Positions 24,180 through 32,897 of a stretch of DNA of 64,000 nucleotides are shown one piece after another. How positions within the stretch are numbered: position 1 is the first letter of the stretch; each line of letters begins with the position of its first letter. The stretch is from Enterococcus mediterraneensis (GTDB lineage: Bacteria; Bacillota; Bacilli; Lactobacillales; Enterococcaceae), in contig NZ_UWOP01000001.1 of the NCBI RefSeq assembly GCF_900604485.1, positions 377,001-441,000 on the forward strand, written 5' to 3'. The notes under the pieces were generated by a model. It saw only the letters and a list, made by a program, of their open reading frames with translations, had not been told where the DNA came from and did not search any database. The translations under genes were made by a program, and so were the position numbers.

Positions 24180-26903
24180 TTACACACTAAATTTGTGTGT
24201 AATATCGTAAGCGCTTTTGATTTTATTTTCTAAGAACATCTGTGTAATAAATGCAATCTCGTCTTCAGAGATTTTTATTTGATATTCTTTTTCCAAAGAC
24301 ATCAACGCCGTCCGCACCGTGTCGTTTTCCAAACGATATTTCTTCTGAAATTCCGGCAATCCATCAAAGATTCTGGTTGGTTCTCCTTTTAACAATTCTT
24401 CGATCAGAAATGCCAAATGCATGATAACACCAGCATCTACGCTTGGCTCTACTACCAGATGCAGTTGACCTTGAATCTGATGAACGATCTGCTGCAACAG
24501 TCTAATAGTTTGAGTGAGGGACGGGATATGAGTCAATGTGCCGGCTAATGTTTGAACGATTTTTTCGATCGGTATCTCTTCGCTGACGATCCGTTTCAAC
24601 ACATTCAAGCGCTCATCGTCAAAAACTTCATAAGCCGAAAAGAATGGGATATTCTGATAATCAACTTCAACGGTACCGGCGATCGCCTTGATTTCATATT
24701 CTTGCAACAATGAATCGATGTGCTTGATAAATGCTTCTCTTTCAATAAACTGCATTTGGATAATCTCGACTTTTGATTGGTCCACTACTGGCGCGATTCG
24801 CTGATACAGTTTTGCAGCGACCCCTTCACCAGTAAAGCAAGTAACCACCACTGCTTTTTTGATATCTTTTTGCCCATGGTTTTCTTTGAATTGATCACGA
24901 ATGATGTTTTCAAAAGAAAGTTGGATATTTTGATAAATATCTTCCAAGCTGCGTCCATTGGCAGCCATCCGCAGTGCTTCGATCACTACCATCGTACTGG
25001 TCATGGAGATAGCTTTCGTACGGACACCCGTCTCTTCGAATACCAGATTCGCAAAAGAATTCAATGACCCCATATCCGTCAGCAGTAAAACACCGTTTGA
25101 TAAGCGTTCCTTGTTTTGTGAGACATGGGCCAAAAGTTTTTCATACATCGTTTGGACTTCCATATCCAATCGCATATTCATGGCGATCCCGATCGTTGTT
25201 CCCAAAAGATCCTGTGCTGTGCTCAGCATGCTGGATGCCGTGGCAGTCCCGTGCATCAACACGATGACTTCCACGAGGTTTTCCGGAACTTTTTCGCTGT
25301 TGCTTACTTGGATGGAAAGAAACATACTGATAAAGCCGATCTCATCAAAAGGAATCTCGATCGCCCATTCTTCTTCGATAATGCTGGACAGATCCAAAGC
25401 GATTTGAAATTCTCGTTTTAAATTCTTACGGATCGTGTTCAGATCCGGGTGGATAATGGTATGTCCTTCTTTTAGTCGTTCGATAGTACTTTGCAGATGC
25501 AAGGCAAACGCAAAGCGTGCTTTTTCATTGTAGCAACGCTCCAGCTTTTCCTCAGCAATGTCATAGAGGCGATTGGTCAATTTCCAAATCTTATCTGGCA
25601 AAAGTTCTTTGTGAACGGTATTTTGTGTTAATTCTTCTACGTAAGTCTCAAAATAGGCATCGACATCTCGGGAAATCAAGTTTTCCAAGTCAACGCTGGC
25701 GACACCGGTCTCACTGAGCGTAGTTACTTTTTCTTCAATATCATTGTAGACCTGCATATTTCGTTCTGGATCCTGTGACCAGACAACTTCCGCTTCACCA
25801 GGATCAAAACTCAGATAATCTCCTTTACCTTCCAAAAAGCTTTCTAAGCGATCAGAGAGATCACGCATCTTCAATAGTCCTTTTTGAACCTGTAAAGAGC
25901 AGTCCTGTTTATGGATCAGCAGACTTTTTTCGTTGTGAGTACGATAATGCAAAAAGGCTTTGGCACAAACCAGCTTCAAATCTCTTTTGACTTGCCCGAT
26001 ATTGCCTTCTGCATCATAAAGCATAAATGCGATGATGGCTTCTTTTTCAACTTCGATCCGTTGATTCAGGCGATTGGCTTCTTGCTTGATAAATAAAGTA
26101 ATGATCTCATACCGCTCATCCAACGAACGGCCGGCCAAACTAGGTAGAGTGATCGACATTGGGATCCGGCGATTGAATGTCGTCAAAAATGTTTCCGACG
26201 ATTCGGTGGTAGCGCCAATGATCTGAACGGAAGCCTCATACGTTTTTGCGCTCTCTCCTAATGGACGATAAATGCCTTTATCGATAAAAGTGAAAAGCAT
26301 CTCCTGCCCTTCCGGAGGCAGCCGATGGATCTCATCCAAAAATAAGATCCCTCCATCAGCTTTTGCTAATAATCCAGGAGTATCTTCAGCGGCTCCAGTA
26401 TAAGCACCTTTTTTGATACCGAAAATATGTCCGAACAGTAATTGCGGATTTTGCGCGTAATCCGCACAGTTAAAAGAAACAAATGGAGCATCTCGTTTGA
26501 CCACACGTGATTTTACCGCAAAATGATACATACACTCGGCAAAGAGTGATTTCCCAGTACCGGTTTCACCGAAAATAATAGTATGCAATCCTCGCGGCGG
26601 ATACAAGATCGCAGCTTTTGCCTGCTGGATCGTCATTTTTAATGATCCGTTTTCTCCCACCAGATTATCAAATGTAACTTCCGAAGAAGTATCCACGTGC
26701 ACTTTTTCTTCCGAATCACCCAAAATCTCGTAAACGACTGGACGTCCCGCCTTTTTGATGATCCGTCCTTCTTTGGCTAACTCATTCAAGTAGCGGCTGG
26801 CATTCGTCCGGTCGATGTTCAAAATCTCTGCGATCTGTAAGGCTGTGGTCCCTTGCTGGCGCATTTCCAATGTATGTAAGATTTCTTCTTTTCGAGAGTT
26901 CAT
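24180..26903 (-). CDS. LevR-type sigma-54-dependent PTS regulator with PRDs
   Basis: The 907-residue activator has an N-terminal winged HTH (about 1-60) and an AAA+ domain, with Walker A GETGTGKS, the sigma-54 contact loop GAYTGA (the usual GAFTGA with Tyr) and Walker B GGILFLDEIH. PRD and EIIA-Man/EIIB-like domains follow and end in a second PRD. In LevR/ManR/CelR-type proteins the PRDs and PTS-like domains are phosphorylated by HPr or the cognate IIB, tying activation to sugar uptake. The ATG at 26903 follows AAGGAGG; a TTG further upstream would place that site inside the gene. The sigma-54 promoter and PTS genes downstream are its evident target. Confidence 0.93.
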   Translation of the reverse strand: MNSRKEEILHTLEMRQQGTTALQIAEILNIDRTNASRYLNELAKEGRIIKKAGRPVVYEILGDSEEKVHVDTSSEVTFDNLVGENGSLKMTIQQAKAAILYPPRGLHTIIFGETGTGKSLFAECMYHFAVKSRVVKRDAPFVSFNCADYAQNPQLLFGHIFGIKKGAYTGAAEDTPGLLAKADGGILFLDEIHRLPPEGQEMLFTFIDKGIYRPLGESAKTYEASVQIIGATTESSETFLTTFNRRIPMSITLPSLAGRSLDERYEIITLFIKQEANRLNQRIEVEKEAIIAFMLYDAEGNIGQVKRDLKLVCAKAFLHYRTHNEKSLLIHKQDCSLQVQKGLLKMRDLSDRLESFLEGKGDYLSFDPGEAEVVWSQDPERNMQVYNDIEEKVTTLSETGVASVDLENLISRDVDAYFETYVEELTQNTVHKELLPDKIWKLTNRLYDIAEEKLERCYNEKARFAFALHLQSTIERLKEGHTIIHPDLNTIRKNLKREFQIALDLSSIIEEEWAIEIPFDEIGFISMFLSIQVSNSEKVPENLVEVIVLMHGTATASSMLSTAQDLLGTTIGIAMNMRLDMEVQTMYEKLLAHVSQNKERLSNGVLLLTDMGSLNSFANLVFEETGVRTKAISMTSTMVVIEALRMAANGRSLEDIYQNIQLSFENIIRDQFKENHGQKDIKKAVVVTCFTGEGVAAKLYQRIAPVVDQSKVEIIQMQFIEREAFIKHIDSLLQEYEIKAIAGTVEVDYQNIPFFSAYEVFDDERLNVLKRIVSEEIPIEKIVQTLAGTLTHIPSLTQTIRLLQQIVHQIQGQLHLVVEPSVDAGVIMHLAFLIEELLKGEPTRIFDGLPEFQKKYRLENDTVRTALMSLEKEYQIKISEDEIAFITQMFLENKIKSAYDITHKFSV

Positions 26904-26954
26904 ACGGGCCTCCTTCAATCGAATAACAGTTATTCAGCATATCAATGGTAACAT

Positions 26955-26980
26955 AAAAAGGCGCTTATTTGCGCCTTTTT
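26955..26980 (-). terminator. Terminator overlapping the 3' end of the DEAD-box gene
   Basis: The stem AAAAAGGCGC / GCGCCTTTTT with a six-base loop has its own T tract. The TAA stop of the helicase gene lies at the stem-loop boundary, so the last codons form one arm. Confidence 0.85.
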
Positions 26981-28230
26981 CCTTTGTCTTTTTGAGATTT
27001 TCTTTTTCTGTTTGGCTTTTTCTTTTCTTTGCCAACCACTGTTTTCTTGATTTTTTCTGTCGGCTTAGACGGCTTGCGTATTTTTCTCTCAGTCTCTTCT
27101 GAAACATGGATCGGCGGCTCTGTTTGCAGACTCCCGCCATGCAAGAAAATTTCTTGGATTTGAATATCCAGCTCTTTTGCCAAACGTTGCAGATCCCGCA
27201 ACTGATTGTCTTGAATGATCGTAATGACTGTGCCTGCTTTACCCATCCGTCCAACTCGTCCAGCGCGATGTAAATAGCTTTCTTTTGTCAGGGGTACATC
27301 CGCGTTCACTACAAAAGGCAGATTGGGGATATCTAATCCTCTGGCCGCTACATCGGTCGTCAACAGTTCCACTGCTTGCCCGCTCCGGAAAGAATCCAAT
27401 GCCAATTTACGCATTTGTTTGGATTGGTCCGAGGCTAATGAAGCTACCGATAACCCATGATAAAGCAGTTTTTCTTCCGCATTGCCCATCTCAGATAGTT
27501 GGTTGAAAAAGACCAGTCCCTGAAAATCAGTAAGATGCGCCATTCGCCGCAAAGCATCGACTTTTTTTCGGCTTGGATAACGCAAGTAAAAATGACTGAT
27601 GATTCCTTTGCTGTCATCTTCTTTGGTGACATCGACAGTCAATAATTCCTGCTGGCTGAGTTGAGCGATCTCCTTAACGGCCTCATCCGCTGTGGCAGAA
27701 AAGAACGTCAACTGGGTATCTTTTTGCAACTGTCCAACAACATCCGCTACTAGTTCACCACTGCCTTTTTGCAGCAATTGATCCGCTTCATCCAAGACTA
27801 CCGCAGAAAGCAGATGACTTTTCAGCTTGCGAAGTTTCATCAATTCCAAGATTCTGCCTGGTGTTCCCACCAAGACTTCGGGTTTGTCCTTTAACTTTTC
27901 AATCTGACGTTTCACATTGGCACCGCCGATCAACGCTTGCACTTGCAGATTAAGATCTTTTCCCCATACTCTTGCTACCTCAGTTACTTGCAACGCCAGT
28001 TCTTGAGAGGAAGTAAGCACCAGCAATTGATTGCCTGCTCCTTTTTCCACATTCAATAGAAGCGGCAGCAAATACGCCAATGTTTTTCCTGATCCTGTAG
28101 GTGAGATGCCCATGATATTTTTCTTCTCCAACAGCGGTTCAAATACTGCTTCTTGAATCTTTGTCGGTTTTTGGAATTCTTGTTCCAGCCAGCGCTGTTG
28201 CCAACATTCCGGCAATTTCGTTCTATCCAT
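26965..28230 (-). CDS. DEAD-box ATP-dependent RNA helicase
   Basis: The 421-residue SF2 RNA helicase has the expected motifs in order: Q-motif region KPTKIQEAVF, Walker A SPTGSGKT, GG/TPGR (VGTPGR), DEAD (VVLDEAD), SAT (FSATAD), TTDVAARGLD and HRAGRVGRMG. The C-terminal 45 residues are very basic (KKPNRKRKSQKDKGKRRK), probably for RNA binding. It resembles the smaller YfmL-type helicases of Firmicutes linked to ribosome assembly, but the subfamily is uncertain. Gfo/Idh and sfsA lie upstream on the same strand with short spacing and may be co-transcribed. Confidence 0.93.
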   Translation of the reverse strand: MDRTKLPECWQQRWLEQEFQKPTKIQEAVFEPLLEKKNIMGISPTGSGKTLAYLLPLLLNVEKGAGNQLLVLTSSQELALQVTEVARVWGKDLNLQVQALIGGANVKRQIEKLKDKPEVLVGTPGRILELMKLRKLKSHLLSAVVLDEADQLLQKGSGELVADVVGQLQKDTQLTFFSATADEAVKEIAQLSQQELLTVDVTKEDDSKGIISHFYLRYPSRKKVDALRRMAHLTDFQGLVFFNQLSEMGNAEEKLLYHGLSVASLASDQSKQMRKLALDSFRSGQAVELLTTDVAARGLDIPNLPFVVNADVPLTKESYLHRAGRVGRMGKAGTVITIIQDNQLRDLQRLAKELDIQIQEIFLHGGSLQTEPPIHVSEETERKIRKPSKPTEKIKKTVVGKEKKKPNRKRKSQKDKGKRRK

Positions 28231-28241
28231 TTTTTAACATC

Positions 28242-29246
28242 CTAGTCTTTTTTGTCTGCATCAAATACGATTCCGGCATCTTGCCGCAAGTGGTAAATGA
28301 CTTTGTTGACATTTCTTGAGAGTTCAACCCATTCTTGATATATATCGCCTAATTTTGGATCAGTCGGATTCTCGATTACTTTAGCAAAATCAGCCGCTTC
28401 TTCTACCATCGGATTTTCTTTGGCTGTAATCTCTAATTTTTTGATTTCTTTCTGTTCGCGATCATGAAATGCTGCTTTATCAAAAGCATTGATCCCGTTC
28501 ATCACCAATGTGCCGTTATCCAGATAAATCTCTGACGGCAAGAAAGAATCCGCGTTCTTGCCTTGTTGGATGGTCACATCAAATCCATCATACCGCAAAA
28601 CGATCGTACCGATGCCATCGACTTCTGTCGCGATCTTCCGGGCGAAATAGTGCATTGATTCCGGCATACCAAACCATCCCAGTGCGGCATAAAGCGGATA
28701 GATTCCCAGATCCATCAATGCTCCGCCGGAAAAATGCGGCGAGAAGATGTTTGGTTCTTTTCCTGCCAACACAGCATCGTAGCGGGAAGAATATTTCATA
28801 TACGTAAAGTTCGCGCCGATGATCCGATCTTTGACCGGTAAAAAATCAGCAATCTTGCGATAACTTTCTTCATGGATATTACGTGCCGCTTCAAAAAAGA
28901 AAACTCTTTTTTCATTGGCAAGTTCGATGATCTCATCCATTTCAGTCGGCGTAGAAAAAGCCGGTTTTTCGACAATGACATTTTTGCCGGCTAAGATTGC
29001 TTGTTTTGCTTGTTCATAATGCAAAGAGTTTGGCGAGGCGATATAAACAGTATCCATATGTGCCAAACCAAAAAACGTATCCAAATCTATTGCATATTCC
29101 ACGTCGCCGTAACGTTCACCAAATTCTTGTGCCGTTTCTAATCTCCGTGAATACACAGCAACTAACCGGTATTTCTTTGTTTCATGAGCAGCTTCCACGA
29201 ATTGATGGGTAATCCATCCAGTACCGATAATCCCTAAATGAATCAT
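28242..29246 (-). CDS. Gfo/Idh/MocA family NAD(P)-dependent oxidoreductase
   Basis: The 334-residue protein has an N-terminal Rossmann fold starting GIIGTGWITHQF, the family motif EKPAF (the Lys is catalytic in relatives), and the C-terminal alpha/beta substrate domain containing GGALMDLGIYPLYAA. Members oxidise or reduce sugars, inositols or trans-dihydrodiols; the substrate here is unknown. The ATG at 29246 has GAGGGAG upstream. An in-frame GTG at 29261 directly abuts the sfsA stop and is less likely. It sits between sfsA and the helicase, 11 bases from the latter. Confidence 0.9.
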   Translation of the reverse strand: MIHLGIIGTGWITHQFVEAAHETKKYRLVAVYSRRLETAQEFGERYGDVEYAIDLDTFFGLAHMDTVYIASPNSLHYEQAKQAILAGKNVIVEKPAFSTPTEMDEIIELANEKRVFFFEAARNIHEESYRKIADFLPVKDRIIGANFTYMKYSSRYDAVLAGKEPNIFSPHFSGGALMDLGIYPLYAALGWFGMPESMHYFARKIATEVDGIGTIVLRYDGFDVTIQQGKNADSFLPSEIYLDNGTLVMNGINAFDKAAFHDREQKEIKKLEITAKENPMVEEAADFAKVIENPTDPKLGDIYQEWVELSRNVNKVIYHLRQDAGIVFDADKKD

Positions 29247-29261
29247 ATTTTTCTCCCTCAC

Positions 29262-29987
29262 TTAATTTGGATCGATGAAAGCATAATCTAAAACAAAAGG
29301 AATAGATTGTTTCACCGTCACAGTATTTGATCGTACACTGCAATTATACGCTAAAACTTGAACGCCGTCTTCTATAGCTTGCGCAAATTCATCCCGCAGA
29401 TCATTTTGCATTGCAGTATGGATCGTCGCAAGTTGGACTTGTTCAAATTGAATGATGAATAAAAGGTAACTATGGTAGCCTTCTTTAAGAGCGGCTCTCA
29501 ACTCATGGACATGCTTTTTGCCCCGAATAGTCGGTGCATCGGGGAATGCGCCGATCTGTTCATTTTCTAACGTCATCCCTTTTACTTCAATAAACGCTTT
29601 CTCGCCTGTGCTGGTCATCAACGCCAGATCAAATTTGGAGTTTCCGTAGCGGACCTCACGCGTGATCGTCGCAATCTCACCTGATAATCCCGGCAAATGG
29701 ATCGTTCCGTCCAACAAACCGTCATAAGCCAAGCGATTAGGCAGCTGGCTGTCAATATTGATCCATTGCTTAAATTTTTTGACGGCGATCAAATCATAAC
29801 TGGTTTTTCGCTTCGGTGAAGGACAATACTGCAATGCCACTACCGCTCCGGGAATAAAAACTTCTTTGCCGCGTCCGGTATTTTTCACATGGGCAATAAT
29901 CACTTCACCAGATTCCAATTCACAGTGGGCAATAAACCGATGTTTTCGTTCAATGAATGTTGCTAAAATAACGTCTTGATATTCCAT
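29262..29987 (-). CDS. sfsA: SfsA family DNA/RNA-binding protein
   Basis: The 241-residue protein matches the SfsA (sugar fermentation stimulation) family. The N-terminal OB-like segment MEYQDVILATFIERKHRFIA is followed by a nuclease-like alpha/beta core (FDLALMTSTGEKAFIEVKGMTLE), in which Asp and E-x-K resemble PD-(D/E)XK nucleases. The role is poorly known; E. coli SfsA was linked to maltose metabolism. The ATG at 29987 follows AGGTGAG; an in-frame ATG 21 bases upstream is less well placed. Confidence 0.9.
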   Translation of the reverse strand: MEYQDVILATFIERKHRFIAHCELESGEVIIAHVKNTGRGKEVFIPGAVVALQYCPSPKRKTSYDLIAVKKFKQWINIDSQLPNRLAYDGLLDGTIHLPGLSGEIATITREVRYGNSKFDLALMTSTGEKAFIEVKGMTLENEQIGAFPDAPTIRGKKHVHELRAALKEGYHSYLLFIIQFEQVQLATIHTAMQNDLRDEFAQAIEDGVQVLAYNCSVRSNTVTVKQSIPFVLDYAFIDPN

Positions 29988-30114
29988 AAACTCACCTGCC
30001 ACTTGCATCCTACCACAAATCTTATGTTTTTCTCAAATTAGACCTTAAGACCGATGTTTTTTTAACTTTTCCATGCTATAGTTTCTTTAAATAGTCCTAT
30101 GGAACGGATGTGAA

Positions 30115-30483
30115 ATGATGAAAAAATACTTTCCTCTTGTCCTTGGCGCCTCATTGATCACCGGAGTCGCGGGTCTGGTATTACGTAAAAAGAAGACTGC
30201 TTGTTCGGATAATTTCCAACAGTTCATTGGAACTTGGCAATATCAAAAGACGCCGGTCAGTAAACCGATCACGGTCACCATCACTGATGACTACCAGCTA
30301 TATCTCCAAGATCAGCCGGAAACCACAATACTGGTAGAACTGACACCCAGTCGTTTAGTACTGCTGGACGGGTTAGGATACCACATTATTATTGAAGAAA
30401 AAGACGGTCAACTGCATTTTTATGACGAAACAGAAGACCAGTCATTTGTACTTATTCCTAAAATTCAAAAAGAATCACCATAA
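30115..30483 (+). CDS. DUF4828-like membrane-anchored protein
   Basis: The 122-residue protein has one N-terminal hydrophobic helix (about 5-22), then basic residues and a beta-rich domain with FIGTWQYQKTP, a lipocalin-like or DUF4828-type start, and short strands to the end. It is probably tethered to the membrane. No catalytic motif is visible. It diverges from sfsA. Function is unknown; the family label is from memory of enterococcal proteins. Confidence 0.7.
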   Translation: MMKKYFPLVLGASLITGVAGLVLRKKKTACSDNFQQFIGTWQYQKTPVSKPITVTITDDYQLYLQDQPETTILVELTPSRLVLLDGLGYHIIIEEKDGQLHFYDETEDQSFVLIPKIQKESP

Positions 30484-30517
30484 CGGAGTTTATTTAATAG
30501 TGAAAACGATAAAAACT

Positions 30518-30526
30518 TGTTATACT
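30518..30526 (+). promoter_or_regulatory. Extended -10 promoter of the 48-residue membrane protein gene
   Basis: TGtTATACT (TG-n-TATACT) is an extended -10 with only a weak -35 (TAGTGA at 30498-30503). It lies about 60 bases before the start codon. Confidence 0.5.
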
Positions 30527-30587
30527 GAACATGTAGGTAATAGTGAATATCAGAAGATAAATAACTAATAGAAAGAAGGTCATGTAT

Positions 30588-30734
30588 ATGTTTGCACCCT
30601 TAGCAACGCTTTTGACGATTTTTAGTTTGATGGCCTTATTAGGCAGTTCATTAGTAGCTGTCTACAAATATGTGCAGGAAGATCAGCAAATGGAAAAAGT
30701 ACCAGTTCGCATCGAAGATCATCATCGCCGTTAA
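30588..30734 (+). CDS. Small single-pass membrane protein (48 residues)
   Basis: A short gene of 48 codons plus stop. Residues 3-27 form a hydrophobic helix (PLATLLTIFSLMALLGSSLV) and the tail is charged (QEDQQMEKVPVRIEDHHRR). The ATG at 30588 is eight bases after GAAAGAAGG; an ATG six bases earlier is too close to that site. It has an upstream promoter and its own strong terminator at 30751-30819, so it is a complete small transcription unit. It is not recognised; roles such as a regulator of a membrane enzyme or a stress peptide are guesses. Confidence 0.65.
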   Translation: MFAPLATLLTIFSLMALLGSSLVAVYKYVQEDQQMEKVPVRIEDHHRR

Positions 30735-30750
30735 TAATGTCACCCATCAT

Positions 30751-30819
30751 AAGACCGTAAAAACAGTTAAGTTAGACTTCCTTCACCGGAGCTGACACCT
30801 GTTTTTGCGGTCTTTTTTT
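30751..30819 (+). terminator. Terminator of the small membrane protein gene
   Basis: The stem AAGACCG..AAAACAG / CTGTTTT..CGGTCTT encloses a long loop and is followed by a seven-T run on the plus strand. Confidence 0.88.
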
Positions 30820-30859
30820 CAGCATTTTTATTAAATCTGTGTTTTATTTTCTTCTGATA

Positions 30860-30888
30860 TTGAAACTCGCGACTGTCTTTGCTAAACT
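30860..30888 (+). promoter_or_regulatory. Promoter of dacA
   Basis: -35 TTGAAA (30860-30865) and -10 TAAACT (30883-30888) are separated by 17 bases, about 35 bases before the dacA start. Confidence 0.65.
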
Positions 30889-30922
30889 TTTATCTTAGAT
30901 TGTACTATAAAAGGAGATTGAC

Positions 30923-32230
30923 ATGTCAAAAAAATTTCATAGACTCTTTGCGCTAGTTTTCAGCGTAATCATCGCCGCAGGATTCTGGGCGCCGTTAGAA
31001 AGCAATGCCGCTGAATCAGATTTTCATGTGGACGCAAAAGCCGCTATTTCAGTTGATGCGAAAACCGGAAAGATCCTCTACGATCAAGAGGGAGATACAC
31101 CGATGGGGATCGCCTCAGTGACGAAGATCATTGGTCTTTATCTGGTAGAAGAACAAGTAAAAGAAGGAAAACTGGCATGGGGGGATACGGTCGCTATCTC
31201 AGATTATGCTGAAGAGTTGAGCACGAAACCTGACTTATCGAATGTTCCTTTACATAAAGAAAATCAATACACAGTAAAAGAACTCTTTGATTCCGCTGTG
31301 ATCCAATCGGCGAATGCTTCCATCGTGGCCTTGGCTGAAAAGATCGCCGGCAGCGAACCAAAATTCGTGGATATGATGCAAGCCAAACTAAAAAGCTGGG
31401 GTATTACAGATGCAACGCTGGTAAATGCTTCTGGATTGAACAATAGTTATCTAGGCGATCACGTCTATCCCGGTTCTAGTACAGATGCTGAAAATAAAAT
31501 GTCAGCGAAAGATGTAGCCATAGTAGCACGTCACTTGATTACAGATTATCCGGACTTTTTAGAAGTTTCTAAAATCACTACTAAGATGTTTGGGGAAAAT
31601 ACTCAGTCACCGGTAGAAATGGTGAACTGGAACTGGATGCTTCCTGGATTCATCAATGCCAAAGAAGGCGTTGACGGATTGAAAACTGGGACAACAGAAC
31701 TGGCCGGCGCCTGCTTTGTAGGAACGATGGAAAAAGACGGTCAGCGAATCATCACCGTTGTTTTGAATGTCGCAGGACATGCAGAAAATCCTAGTGTACG
31801 TTTTATCGAAACCGGAAAATTGATGGACTATTCATTTGATAATTGGAAACAAGAAACCATCAAGACTGATAATACAAGAATCCCTGATCACAAAACAGTT
31901 AAAGTCGCTGATGGAAAAGATTTGACAGCGGCAATCGTTTTGAAAGATTCTGTAAATGTTTGGGTCCGCAGCGATATGGACCTTGCAGATACGATCATCA
32001 CACCAAAATTTGACAAAAAAATCGTCACTGACGGTTCTGTCGAGGCGCCTGTTGACAAAGGAGAAACCATTGGATCTGCTACTATTCGCTTAGCAGACGA
32101 TGATTTAGGTTATCTGGACGATTCTAACCCAGCCACAGCCAAGATCGTTGTGAATGAAAAAGTCGAGAAGGCTAATATTTTTGTATTAGCTGGACGAAAA
32201 ATCGCCGGATTCTTTTCAAATCTTTTTTAA
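30923..32230 (+). CDS. dacA: D-alanyl-D-alanine carboxypeptidase (low-molecular-weight PBP)
   Basis: The 435-residue secreted peptidoglycan enzyme has a signal peptide (1-30, ending SNAA), the three penicillin-binding motifs S65-V-T-K68, S129-A-N131 and K254-T-G-T257, then a beta-rich PBP5-type C-terminal domain. A final amphipathic helix (FVLAGRKIAGFFSNLF) anchors it to the membrane. It removes the terminal D-Ala from stem peptides and so limits cross-linking. It is a single gene with its own promoter and terminator. Confidence 0.95.
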   Translation: MSKKFHRLFALVFSVIIAAGFWAPLESNAAESDFHVDAKAAISVDAKTGKILYDQEGDTPMGIASVTKIIGLYLVEEQVKEGKLAWGDTVAISDYAEELSTKPDLSNVPLHKENQYTVKELFDSAVIQSANASIVALAEKIAGSEPKFVDMMQAKLKSWGITDATLVNASGLNNSYLGDHVYPGSSTDAENKMSAKDVAIVARHLITDYPDFLEVSKITTKMFGENTQSPVEMVNWNWMLPGFINAKEGVDGLKTGTTELAGACFVGTMEKDGQRIITVVLNVAGHAENPSVRFIETGKLMDYSFDNWKQETIKTDNTRIPDHKTVKVADGKDLTAAIVLKDSVNVWVRSDMDLADTIITPKFDKKIVTDGSVEAPVDKGETIGSATIRLADDDLGYLDDSNPATAKIVVNEKVEKANIFVLAGRKIAGFFSNLF

Positions 32231-32237
32231 TACTAGG

Positions 32238-32275
32238 AAAAAGAGGAGCTCGCTATTGGCAGCTCCCCTTTTTTA
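32238..32275. terminator. Bidirectional terminator between dacA and the GyrI-like gene
   Basis: The stem GAGGAGCT / AGCTCCcC, with A and T tracts on its two sides, sits between two convergent genes. The T tract overlaps the last codons of the minus-strand gene. Confidence 0.8.
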
Positions 32276-32773
32276 TTCTGTTATTGGCGAAAAATCATAA
32301 GTGACTGGAAAATACAGCTCTACCTCGCCTTTTTCAAATTCTGGCAAGTAATGTTCTTGGATAGCGGCAGCAAGTACCGCATTTTCATTTGGCAAAATCT
32401 GGCTCAGCATTTCTTCTGTCATCATATCCAGATTTTCTGAATTGGTTTTGACCACCAGATAATCCATCGCCGGCATTTCCCAACGCCGCCAGTCTTCCGG
32501 TGCTTTTGTATCTTTGGGAACTTCGACACCGGCTAAATATCTCCCCACTTCACCCCAAGGCTCCAGCCATGTCTTCTCATCACTCATCAGCCCCCAAAGA
32601 TGGACTTCCTCTGATCCTTCAGCAGCCAATTCGACGATCTCAGTCGAATGTTTCGTGAATTTTTCCCATAATGGCGGTACCCACGAAGCACCTTCTTGTG
32701 AAAGTCCCTTGCCTTCTTTGCCGATCACAGCAAATCCCGGCAAACTTACACGACGTACCTCACCGATTTCCAT
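32273..32773 (-). CDS. GyrI-like effector-binding domain protein
   Basis: The 166-residue protein consists of one GyrI-like/AraC effector-binding (SHV) domain: an opening strand VRRVSLPGFAVIGKEG, a central LWGLMSDEKTW, then MPAMDYLVVKT and LYFPV close to the C-terminus. Stand-alone members bind small hydrophobic molecules or can hydrolyse cyclopropanoid toxins. No DNA-binding domain is present. The ATG at 32773 follows AAGGAGG; a longer reading to 32863 has no ribosome site and is rejected. Confidence 0.85.
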   Translation of the reverse strand: MEIGEVRRVSLPGFAVIGKEGKGLSQEGASWVPPLWEKFTKHSTEIVELAAEGSEEVHLWGLMSDEKTWLEPWGEVGRYLAGVEVPKDTKAPEDWRRWEMPAMDYLVVKTNSENLDMMTEEMLSQILPNENAVLAAAIQEHYLPEFEKGEVELYFPVTYDFSPITE

Positions 32774-32897
32774 GTCCTTTTCCTCCTTATCGTTTCTTCC
32801 ATTGTAGCGGAAAAACCTTTTTTTCGACAAACAATAGCTATTTGCAAGCATTTTTCTTTCCAATTCGTTATACTAACAATTGTTAGGAGTTGAAAGA

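Noticed and set aside
24205-24220. Catabolite-response-element-like sequence in the LevR-type gene
   Set aside because: It is within the last codons of the coding frame (KSAYDI), has several mismatches, and is far from the PTS promoter.
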